From: Pipra filicauda
Taxonomy: Eukaryota > Chordata > Aves > Passeriformes > Pipridae
Direction: 5' to 3'
Length of the DNA stretch: 64,000 nt
Assembly (NCBI RefSeq): GCF_003945595.2
Contig: NW_024104314.1
Coordinates: forward strand, 496,001 to 560,000
The position numbers and the translations under genes are program-made. The notes beneath the pieces are model-generated. The model made no database searches. It had not been told where the DNA came from and saw nothing but the letters and a program-made list of their open reading frames with translations. This document shows, one piece after another, positions 12,746 to 23,748 of this stretch (position 1 is its first letter; every line of letters starts with the position of its first letter).

Positions 12746-14099
12746 GAATGAAGGCTGACCTACTGAAAATGTGGGCCTGTGTGTGCAACAGGGGAGGAAT
12801 CCTAGATATCATGTTGGTGTATGATATTATATTAAGTCTTAGAATACAAAGCAATATGAAAAACCATTTCTTAATTAAAAAGATACATGGAAATATTTTC
12901 CCCTAAAGTGCCACTGACTGACTTTAAACTACACCTAACCCCTATTAATAAGAGATATGTGCATTTGAACCAGTGAGTGCAGCAGGATCAGCAGTGTTAG
13001 GAACGGGTAAGCCATGTTTTATCCATGAGGACTATGTAAGGCAACAGCATAGACTGAACCCCATCTGTGTGGATGTACCACGTTACACCCAACTTTCACA
13101 ACCACCTCAAAACGCCCTTCAGACAGAGACATCCTTTTCTAATGTCCCCACACATAAACCCACTGATCTTACTGAATATTTAAGACTGACAGGCAGGACC
13201 CGTCAGTCAGGCCCCTCAGGTCAGAGCCAGGCTTGGGCTGGGTTTGGAAGCAAGTGCAGATACACAAGGAGACCTATCTCTGCCCAAAACCAGAGAAGAC
13301 CAAAAAAAAAAAGTGTTTGTCTCAGGCAAGGTTTTCAACAGGAAGGCATGATCACATTTTGGGCCATGAAACCCACAGCTACCGAGCCAGAGGGTAAGCA
13401 GAGAGCACGAGGAGAAGCCAAGGGAAGGGTCAGGACGCCGGGGTGCATGTACAGCAAGCAGGATTTGCAGGAGGGATCAAAGACAGGCAGCAAAGCCCAG
13501 GCAGGCTGGTCAGAGGAGGAACCAGAAGCAAAACAGAGACTTAGAGCTGCAGCCAAGGGACACATTGAACTGCCAAGAGCAACTGGAGGTATTTCCACAT
13601 CTGACTGACTGGGGGAAACCACCGAGAGCCCCACGAGGCCCTGCTCCGCTGGGCTCTGCGCCCCCTGAGCCTGCTGCAGCCCAGGGCACAGCCTGGCTGC
13701 CCTGCCCCTGGGCAGAGCTGCTCTGGGATTGCACGTGGATGGTTGCAGAGGGGTTTTAGCCATTTTTGGGAACATAGAATAAACACATCTCCGTAAGGGC
13801 ATGAAGGAAACACTTCAGCGTAACAACACAAGGCATTTTTCCCCACATGGAGTTTCCCGCTGCTTTTTTCATCTGTTGTTATTTTCTTTTTGAATTACAC
13901 AAGAGCCACTCTTTCTAGTAATTGTTCTATTGCTTATAGCCTTCCAGGGAAGATCTGCTAGTGCTCTGCAAAATTTATCCTTAGGAAAAGGAATAACAAA
14001 TATGTCAACTGAACCTGTCTCTCTTTCTAATGTTTTTCCCGTTATCCTTCTCTGGATATGGACCTACTTTCCATAAAAGGTGATATCGTACACACTATA
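12746..14099. other. Gene-free stretch with a 211-codon open frame judged non-coding
   Basis: A plus-strand frame of 211 codons runs from 12973 to 13608. Its product is rich in Q, R, K, G and S with no recognisable domain, transmembrane segment or coiled coil. Minus-strand frames of 74-155 codons overlap it at 13335-13846, as expected in a GC-rich stop-poor stretch. I do not call it a gene. The part from 13620 to 13700 is GC-rich, and no repeat family was recognised. Confidence 0.5.
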
Positions 14100-14700
14100 A
14101 CTAATAGTAAATAATCTGACTTTAACTGGCAGATGTGCTTCTCAGCCAAGAAGATTGACTATTGCCCACATTATTGATTAGAGAAAACATATCAATGCAC
14201 ATCGACCAGTGGAACCCCTTAAAACTAATGACTTCCAATTACTCAATGCAGAAGTGGCAGATGTGACAATTGCTCATTCAAATATTGATTCCAAAGATCA
14301 CATGAGTGATGCTGTTTGAATTTATGGAGCACTAAACTTTGCCTTTCAAACAGCAGATGCACCTTTCGATCACCAATAAGAGTTTGTTGGGGGTTTAATC
14401 CCAGTCAATAACGGGGTGGATTTCTCTGTTCCCAGTGCTGATTTGTGGACATCTCCAAAGGAATCTCTCTAGGAGCCACACCTAATGGCTGACAACATAT
14501 TTGTCTAGAAAATGAGTGAACTATCAAAGTCTGCAGCGTTGTGCAGCTCTCCTAACAGGCTGATAGCTGCTTATTAATTGTAAAAGGTTGGCATAGCATT
14601 AAAAAGTCTATAAAATCCACTGATGACAAAAGCCATAGCAGCCTGTAACATTTTACTGGGCACTGAAATGGGAGGATTTTGTGGGTATTAACTACAATTG
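14100..14700. promoter_or_regulatory. Candidate conserved non-coding block with three CAGATG E-boxes
   Basis: This complex, CpG-poor block carries three same-strand CAGATG E-boxes at 14130-14135, 14258-14263 and 14354-14359. The first two sit in a shared GGCAGATGTG decamer. ATTGATT words occur near 14171 and 14283, and a TAATCCC (Otx/bicoid-type) word near 14395. There is no long open frame or repeat signature. CAGATG is a preferred site of neurogenic bHLH factors, so a neural enhancer is one reading. This is inference from motif content only. Confidence 0.28.
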
Positions 14701-17700
14701 CAGCCTCCAAGTGTTTACATTTCTGTTCTCACTATTTTTGCTTGTTTTCTTCAAAGTGTGAAAAGAGGTCTGAGTAAATTGACCAAAGCATTGCCACCTT
14801 CTTCTATTAATTTATACAGATCTTTGCATTTCTGTGCTCTCAGATTGTTTTTACATGTTGTTCTTGTACCATATCATATAAAAAAAAAAGCAAATGTTTG
14901 TAAAAGGAAGAGCTGACCTAATAAAATGATGTTATTGAATAACTCCTGCAGATATTCTAGAGAGATGACGATGGAACCTTGGGTACAGGTGCAGGTACAC
15001 GTAAAAACACACATTCACATACACATTCATATTGTGTATAAATTAAAGCAGTAATATGATGTACTGACTCACTTGTTTAATCCATTCCAGGTTTACAGAA
15101 TAACATGAATAGCTGCCTTATTCTTTAATATTCCAGGAGTTGCTAGACTGCAATTAAATGATCTAAAGCTCCACACTCACAACCAACACACAGTGGGGTT
15201 TGGATTCACGTGATCCTGAGCTTGATATGTCATCAAAAGAACTGACCCATGGCCTGCACGGGTCTCATTAAGGCTGCCCAGATATGTCATTTCCAATTTT
15301 TCATGTTGACCCTCCCATCTTCCTTTCTTAGCTAAAGTGTTCAGTCATCTCCATCCTGCCAAAAAAATTCTAAGCCTACAGCTGATCCTGAGCTCTTCTC
15401 TTGACCCTTTGTAACGCTTAAAATAGCAGATGCTAAGGAATGCTTCAACACCACAAGGACTAATCATTCCTTTCATAACCTCCTTTAGTGTTTTGCATTG
15501 TGTTCAATACTTTAAGATGATAATGAAGGAAATGATGTATTTTCCTATGTGTGCATTTGTAAGTACATCTTACTTTGAAAAAAGTGCAACAACTCTTGGG
15601 TATTCTCTAACGAGTTACAGGATTAACACCACATCAGCAACCCCTCTGTGTGTCCATAAACTCTCACTGTGCTCTTGCCCATCTCGTGGGAGACTGAGGA
15701 GATGCAAAGAACTCAAATGTGCCTCATGGACCTGCTGCTGCTTGCTGTGTTTCCCAGAGAAAGGGGCAGTTCCAGAGTGTTCCTGTAAGAGGGATGTTCA
15801 TCTTAAGCCACCAGATCAATTACTCCCAAGCACAGGGCAGGAGGAGAAATCTCTTACTGCCCTGTGAGGGCAAGGCCAGAGGGGTGTGTGTCAATACTGA
15901 AAGGTGGGCATGGAAGTGGGCTCTGCTCAGGGTGGCCCAAACAGGTGAGAGGAGTGATGAGTACAACAGCCCTGCACCTCCATGCACGCTGTGGAGCACA
16001 CATTTCTTCCTCACTGGCTGCCGCTCTTCCAAATATTGTGATTTTGGAAGCTGCTTCTGAGGGCTTCTCTGATAAATGACACTTAAATTTAATACTGTAT
16101 CACCTGTAAACTACAGTTCACAGGCCAAATTCTGCTCACATTTGTCCTTGCAATGTCTGCAGTCCAAGAACAGTGTTACAGATTATGATAATCACCTTTT
16201 AAATTAATCAGGTGTAGCCTGCTAGGGCAAGTTCTTAAGGAGCCTTATGGATAGGGGATATCTTTCCATGTGAATACAACCACATATAATGTCCAGCACA
16301 GGAAGACTCTGCAGGAAAAGACTAGAAGTGTGACAGTGGCTCGTGTGTTGTGACAGAAGTGTACTTGGGATATAAAAAGCCTTTGGGTTGCCTGTGAGAA
16401 AATTCCCTCAGTGCAGCCAGTGCATACCACACTTTTGCTGTAATGTGCACGGGATCTCCTGCAAACTTCAGAGTAGGAGGCAAAGGGTAGGAGGAAAAAC
16501 TACTCCTTCAAAACATGCTGCTGAGGCAATTCATTGTGCTGCTTTATTCAGATTGGAACAGTCATCTCTCCAGTATCTGAGAGCCTAATTATTGCTCTTG
16601 AAAAGCAAAGCAAGTGCTAACAACACGAGATTTGTCTGCCAGTTCAAACTTTTGCTGCAGGGCACTCAATGCCTTTATCAGAAACACTGGGAGTATGGTT
16701 TCACATCACATATGGGCCCAGAAGGGCTACTTTATACATATCTAAAGAAAACTGAAGGCTTTGGTGGAGATACTTTTAAGTCTGAGCATGAAGAGCTCTT
16801 TTCCTGCCAGCAAATACCTCTTCTACAGATAACCAACACTTTTCTCTACCCCTGTTCAGCAGAGGGGTTTACTTCAGAAGACACATGGCTGCCAAAAGAC
16901 ACAGCCAGCCTACAACTGCCACTGCTCCTGCAACGATGCAGTTTTCTCAAACAACATTCAGTGATGCAGGTAAAGCACCCACGGTGTCCTGCCTGAGCAG
17001 CTCAGAGCTCAGGGTCAGCTAATTAAGTACTTGGTGCTAAGTGGCTCCATAGCTAGAATGCTATTGGGATATGAGCAACTAGTTAGCATTAATTTGGGTA
17101 TTTTCCCCTACACTCCAGTATAGATTTATCCACGATGTGATTTAAACAGAGCAGCTGTAAGCTACGATACTCAGTAGAATTTTAAACTAGATGTAAACCT
17201 TTACTCGCCAGAGTTGACATTTGTGTCTTTTGCCACACTTCAGCTACATCCCTTATTGCTACTCGAATCCTTTGGATAGGAGAGAAGCTTCTGGTAATGA
17301 AGATTTCCAGCTCAGGAGAGGAAGGGAATAACTATCACTGAGAAAGTACTGTATTATTATTTTACTTACAACTCACATGATTATGGTCTATTTTCCTTCT
17401 TTTGTACACACACAGATGCATTTCTGGTTAAAGGACTAGTATGAAGACAAGCCATTTTTAGCCTTCCACCAGGAGTGCTGCAATTCCCTACACACCAGTT
17501 AGCTTTTTAGGAACACATCTTCATAACCCTTTCTATGTGCCTTCATTTATCATCTGAAAAATCCAAATATATCATAGGCCTCTACCTTAAAAATTGTTAG
17601 TACTGCAGGCAAAGGCAAGCACTATTTTCCCCTTAATGTTTTCTTATGCTAATTATAAGTGATATGAAGTTCATGTCACCTATTTACAGGATGAAATCTC

Positions 17701-20700
17701 TCAGCAAAAGCCTGTGTGATAAAGCCAAGGATTTGTTTGGGTAAATACAAAGCCGGGTACCAAGCTGGAAGAAAGTCAGCTGTATGTAGCACAGCACTGG
17801 ATACTCATTCCTAGCAATCCTAGCAGAGGAAAAACTGCTGAAGAAAACCATCAGCAAAAAAATTCTCAGGCCCTGATTCTCATTTACAACAAAAGCACCT
17901 TTAAACCTACAATACTGTAAGAGAATATTGAGTTGAGCATAAACATAATATGAAATTCTATTCCTCCAAAGCCCCATCCCTGCCAGTATAAAGGTGACTG
18001 GGCAGTCAAATCTGTTTCCTTACAACATTATGTCAGGTTATATTCCATTTCAAAATGATGTTTAAACATAACACACCTGATTTGCCCTGAACTTTTAATT
18101 TGCAGCCCATTGTCCTTGCCCTCCAAGAGCAACAACGAAAAAATGCTGTCAGCATCCCACTCCTGGAGACAAGAAAATCACATCAGGCAAGTGGGGAAGT
18201 CAATGACAGCCTGACCCACAACCTGCACTCACTCCTGCACAGCGTCGTCATCTCCTGCCTTCAGGTGGGAACAGGGATCAGTCTCTGGAGTGCTGGGTGA
18301 GGAATGGGAACTCATTGGCATCTCCTGCCTCCTGCATGGGCTTATTTCAGTGATTAAAATAAATTTCTGTTTGAGCTCTGACCAACTCAATCCTCACTCA
18401 GGATTACACTCTCAGCTGGTGTGTGGCCGGGTAGTTACACGGATCATCCCGGTCCTGTCTTCCCCCATTTCTGCTCTCAGAGGCTCCTCCAGGCATTGCT
18501 CTGTTCCTGGTCTGGAGGACCTTGCACAGAGTGACAGCAAGAAAATGCAGAAGCTCAAGAAAGCACAACACCCTTCTAATAAACGATCCCTTTTCACTGC
18601 AAATTCCACAAAGGCTTGTTTATCTTTATAGTTGGTCATCCCAGAATGACATTCCTCCCGGCTTCTGTGTCAGTTTGTCACAAATGCTCTACATTTCATG
18701 AATGAAACCTGTATTTCTGCACAGGCCACCATCCCATTGATGGTTTTTAGAAGAGACAAAGCATCTTTCTGAAAGCACTTTTTAACACTCCAGGCTTTTC
18801 TACGGTAAATCAGATTAACGGCACCAAGTAGTTCTTCCTTTCAACATCCAGCATTTCATCAAGAATACAAGTGTTTATGAATGAAAATTCAAGTATTTAC
18901 GTAAATTTTAAAATTATTTTGGGGAGGGAGTGTCAACATTTTAGTTTTCCAGCTATTTCTCAGTCACATCTTCTCCTCTGATGATCACACAGCCAAGTCT
19001 CTTCATACACAGAGATGATGTGAGGAGTTTCTTCAGCAGCACCAGTGGGAACTCCAGTGTTACCTACATACACTCACTAACAACTGAAGAATCAGGTGCC
19101 TGACAAAACTAGTGGGCAGCTCCAGTGACTCACCCTGAAGGGATGTGAGAATTTGTAACACCTCACAAACTATCCCACTTCTCCCCTTCCCCAGAGGTTG
19201 CAGCCCCGTCAGCAGAAGCAAACAGTGACTTTTTAGGGACTAACTACCAAAATTAGTAACTTGCTATACTGGTCTTAACCAAAGTGAGCAGTAGATAAGT
19301 TATATTTTAGTCACTCTGACTGGCACAGTTGGACAGAGCTTCTCAGGAGCATTTTTGGGTCAGCAAAATGAATTAATCTCCATCAGAATCGGTGCAGGGC
19401 ACTGAAACCGCCACTTCCAACTCTACAAACGGAACCGCTAAATCTTCAACAGCAGTGAACAAGCAATTCTCTCTTCTGTGTTTCAGTGAAAAGACAGCCA
19501 CCAGTGGCAGCCCAACAATGGATTTAGTGCTGTCCCTTTCAGCAGCCACCTCCCCTAATCCCAGGCTGCCCTGTTGATTCAGCTGTGACCCAAAGAACGG
19601 GACCCTCCCGACCACGAGCACCACCTCCTGTGAGGCACGAGCCTTCCTGGCAGGTCTCCTTCCATTCTCCACCACACACCTGCACTTTTACTACAGATGG
19701 AGACTCTCCCCCACACTCACTCTGATTTCTTACTGCTTCAGATGCCACGGCAGCGTTAAGCAATATTAATTGTGTTTACACAACCTCTAATGCAATTCAG
19801 TTCCACGGGACGTCGCGTGTCATTTGATCCTGTAATTTTGCAGCTTCTCCAGACTGAATCTGACTTTAACTGGTTTAACACAGCCAACTCAGAACTAAAC
19901 CAAAGTATTGAACCTGAGGTTGAATGTGTGGTTGAAGGATCATTTTTCTTTCCCCAACTGAGGTTAGAATTAAACAAGAGATATTCAGTTATAAGGTCAT
20001 CCCGAATGGTAGAACTGAGATGGAGATTTTCTTCTTTCATTCTGATATATCAAATGGAGATGGAAAAATTCCTGAGATGTTTTGGCTTTGGCAGTACATC
20101 TAATCTGTCCTCAGATGAGCCTGCATGCATAATTGAAACTATAGCAGCAATACTGCTACTGAGGCTAATATTATACTTGCCTTCAAGATGGTCTGCAATA
20201 ACAGGAGTGAGAGTATGGATTTAGCATAGTGAATTATATAAACTGAATTACATACATGGAAACTACCATCAGATGAGAATCTTCACTCACAGATATTTGC
20301 TACTGTAAGCATCAGTATTTCTGAATATTTCTAATCCAAACCCACACGCTTCTGGATGTTAAATGAAGAAATGTGTCAGGGACTTTCTCCTTGCCTCTCT
20401 ATCTGGACAACACTGTGCAAACACAGCAAAAGTTCCATCAACTTTGGTAACATCAATACATCACCCTTGACTCACGTATTCGGTGTGATGTTCATTAAAG
20501 TTCATTCCAATTTATTAAAAGGGTCTCTAAATAAAAGAATGTGCAGCTGACTTCAGCCAGGCCTGAATCAGACACTACAATTTCCAAATTACTTTATTAC
20601 CCACAGTCTACTAAATCAATAATATCCGGATCAAACCCATCTCTCTTTCAGCCTCATAATTACAGAATAAGCTGCTTCATTGTACTGTTGCTGTGGATTA

Positions 20701-20859
20701 AATTGATTCCACACACTCCCAAGGAATGGCATTTTCAGGGCCCCCATCTGTTCCGTTTTCCTTGTCACGTTCTCCTGTCAGCTAAATTGTCAACCTTTCA
20801 CTCCTTACTCGGGCAACTCCTGGAAATGTGGGCTCCTCAATCCCAGGGCACAACCCAGG
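14701..20859. other. Gene-free stretch, no recognisable feature
   Basis: The longest frames are 145 codons (15430-15867), 134 codons (16592-16996) and 150 codons (19772-20224). None has a recognisable domain, and all lack an intron/exon or promoter context I can defend. No CR1 or LTR signature was found. The text near 16125-16160 (CCAAATTCTGCTCACA) faintly resembles an ancient amniote repeat but is too short to call. Confidence 0.55.
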
Positions 20860-20863
20860 CAGA

Positions 20864-20917
20864 CGCCTCCCATCGGAACCTCAACGGCCACGACGCGGCA
20901 GCGGCGGAACGAGGTCG
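20864..20917. promoter_or_regulatory. Dense 54-bp CpG cluster
   Basis: Ten CpG dinucleotides lie within 54 bp, at 20864, 20874, 20885, 20891, 20894, 20896, 20902, 20905, 20910 and 20916, in a window otherwise strongly CpG-depleted. It is far too short for a classical CpG island. Such density implies local hypomethylation, recent insertion of GC-rich DNA, or selection on the sequence. It is followed about 115 bp later by a pure purine tract and then by a candidate regulatory block. No gene start was identified beside it. Confidence 0.4.
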
Positions 20918-21031
20918 AGAGGGGATTTCACCAGAGGGAGAGGTGGGATCAAAAAGCAACACACCTTTCCTGACCCATAATCAAACATATTTGTTCACAA
21001 TCGAGAATTAGAAAAACAAAAAAAAAATTCT

Positions 21032-21076
21032 GAAGGGAAAAAAAAAAAAAAAAAAAGAAAGGGGAAGGAAAAAAGA
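21032..21076. repeat. Pure purine tract (45 nt, A-rich)
   Basis: An uninterrupted 45-nt run of A and G includes a run of about 19 A, then AGAAAGGGGAAGGAAAAAAGA. A second A run lies just upstream at about 21018-21027. No LINE body precedes it, so it is not an obvious retroposon tail. It is simple low-complexity DNA. Confidence 0.9.
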
Positions 21077-21560
21077 TAACTGCACATGTCGATGATGCCC
21101 CGGGATATTTTAACTTGCTTGCCAAGATATGCTGGGGTTTGTGAAGCTATTGTGCTTATTCTTGTTGTTCAATAAAAAATAATTAGTTGCCATGGGAACT
21201 GCCACATCATGTCATGCTTATGTTGTTTCTGGGATAAAGAGCACCTTCTTAAAAAAAAAGAGTCATCACTTTGTGGTAAAATGCTTTTGCTTTTTGCCAT
21301 ATCTATGAGAAACAGTTTCACTCTATTTTAAACTTCCTGTATGGAGCTGACACCATATGGTCAGACAATGTTTTTTTTCCCCTTCCATAGTGGAATAAGC
21401 CATTTTTATCTTCATTAGGGAATTAAGCAACAGTTGTGATAACAGAGGATGCAAAATATTTGCCATATTTTTTTGATATTCCAGGTGCAGCATTTTAATG
21501 CAATCAAAACAATAAAATAATTGCCTTGTTGCACACCCTGGTAACCCATTTCACAGAATA
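21077..21560. promoter_or_regulatory. Candidate non-coding regulatory block with RFX X-box
   Basis: The block contains GTTGCCATGGGAAC at 21186-21199, one base from the perfect palindromic X-box GTTGCCATGGCAAC bound by RFX factors, which regulate ciliary and other genes. The surrounding 480 bp are AT-rich and complex, with AATAATTAG and similar homeodomain-type words, and contain no repeat or credible frame. The motif match is seen directly. Function and conservation are inference. Confidence 0.35.
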
Positions 21561-23680
21561 AGAACTTGTATTAGGTGATATGAAAGGGGAAGTATTAGGT
21601 TCTGGAGAAAGCAGAAGTAACAGATTGTGCACAGATTTATGGCTGCTCTAGAACATGCAAAAGCTGCCTTAGCAGTGCAGGTGAAAATGAACAAGAAGAC
21701 CTGTGAGGTTTGACTACGGCTGGTCCAGCAACATCCCACCATTCCTGCCTCTCCTTCATCTCTCCTTTCCCCATGCCAGGACTGGTTCATGCCTTCCAAG
21801 CTCATCTAACACCTTGCAAATCCACCCTGAGGGCTGGTGGCGTGGAGCAAAGCAGATTGTAGCTCACCTTTCCCAGCAGCCACCACATTCCTCATCACTT
21901 TTTCTTCCCATTAATCAGTGGCATTTATTTAAGAATAGCAGAGTCAAAAAAAATATCCATTCCCAGAAACCTCCCTCTTTGTGTGACTACCCCACCACCC
22001 CACTTTTCCTATCCTTTAAGTTACCTGAGCAGATTGTTAGTGAGGCTCTGACTTTACTTTTCACAATGACTCTTTTAAAAACATCCTAAGAAATAATTAA
22101 CAAATACGTTCCTTCAAAGGCATTATGATCTAATCCAAGTCTGCATTCTATTATCAACAATTATTTTATCATTCAAAGCCAAGATTTCAGAATAAGTGCT
22201 CTGTATGTATCCCCTCAGCACAAGTGTGGGTTGTGCACACAGGTTTGGGATGTTGAGTTACTCAGACATGGACAAACAGAGCAGCTGGATGCCACTATGT
22301 CTAAGTTGTTCTGCTCATCTTTCAAGATGCTCATACAACGTGAGCTCACACATTGTATGAGCTTTACAAACATCGTTTTTTTCAATTTGATTAGTAAAAG
22401 GTTCATAAAAACTAGTTCTTTTTCTATAAGAAGAAAATCTGGTATTCTTTGAACAGTTTACCAAATTTTACAAACAGCTGGACCCACAGCAGTGCTGCCT
22501 AAAAGTGATACTCAGCAATCAGGCCATTACAGGTGAGGGCAGGGAAGAGAAAATTGGGGAGTATTCTTACTAAGGCACAACACAATTAAGAGCAAGTGTC
22601 TTTCCAAACTCGTAAGGAATTAATATGTCTTCAATATCAATAATAACTTGACTCAAGGTGCAGTGAAACACTCCTTACCCAGGTGCAAGAACCTGACGAA
22701 CTCAAATCTTCATTCCACCATCGTGTTACACCCCTGTTTCTCCAAGGGACAGGACCTGAGCCACTAAACACAACAAATATCAAAGCCTCAGCACCTGGGA
22801 GGTGAACAGGAGCCACAAGCTTATTTGCATGCATTCAGAAAGCTACATTAAAATAATGCTATTTCTGTTCTATTTCAGACTTCCCAAATGTCACATTTAC
22901 AGCTGCACATGCAACCTTAATTTGCCTCCCTTGTGCATCCAGCCTGTGCACTGGGGCAGCCGGGCTGTCAGAGGCAAAATGTGTCTGTGCAGCCCAAGCT
23001 CACAATACCTACACCCATGGAAATGCACAATAAAATATGGAAATAACCACCGTAATTATGAAATTCTCCTAACTTCTGGGGGGATGTTTTACCATCCCAC
23101 ATATATTAATTAATACATTGGATTTTTAAACACTCAGACTAAAGAAAAAAAATCTGTGGAGTGTGTAGCTTCTAACATGCTCTCTCTGTTGTGACTCAGC
23201 ACCAGGAGGAGGATTGAGTCCTTGCTACCTAAAACAGGTTCCCATCACTGGGGGTAAAATATTCATCATCTCACAAGGGGAGAAGGTTATTATCTTCAAA
23301 AGATGGTACTGCACTTTTAGCACCATGTGCTGGGTTCATACACGGCTCCAAGGTAGGGTTATGAAGCAACAATCTGTACCCTTGGAGGCTTGGTTCTGTT
23401 TTGTTCTTAGGTTGGTTTTCCTTGCTAAGTATATAAAGATTGCTGGAAGATGTGGGGATGATAATTCTTCCCAAGAAACACTCAGGCTTTTTGTACCAGA
23501 TAATATTAGGCAACCTGGGAGTAAGAGCTTGGTTCCACTTCTTTTAAATTACAGATGGTTTAATATTAATACACCAAGAAAGAGCTGCATATTTCTGGGA
23601 TCTTATTCTTGCAGCAAGAGATGATCAAAAATCTAACAAAGAAAGAGAACAATGTCTAAAAAAAAGAAAAAGGTTCTATT
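21561..23680. other. Gene-free stretch, no recognisable feature
   Basis: Frames of up to 136 codons (23214-23624) and 128 codons (21703-22089) show no domain and overlap opposite-strand frames. No interspersed repeat was recognised. Confidence 0.55.
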
Positions 23681-23748
23681 ACTGTAATTTGAGAGGAGGA
23701 TTTTCACAAATGTTACTGTAATTTGAGAGGAGGATTTTCACAAATGTT
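23681..23748 (+). repeat. Perfect 34-bp tandem duplication
   Basis: Two head-to-tail identical 34-bp units occupy 23681-23714 and 23715-23748. Each begins ACTGTAATTTGAGAGGAG and ends TTTTCACAAATGTT. With no mismatch between copies, the duplication is recent or protected by gene conversion. It lies in AT-rich non-coding DNA and looks like a replication-slippage or unequal-crossover product. Confidence 0.97.

Noticed and set aside
12973..13608. 211-codon plus-strand open frame
   Set aside because: No domain, low-complexity Q/R/K/S-rich product, overlapping frames on the other strand, and no splice or promoter context. Length is explained by a stop-poor GC-rich stretch.
19772..20224. 150-codon plus-strand frame
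   Set aside because: No domain, opposed by a 94-codon minus frame, and the AT-rich composition is unlike a coding exon.
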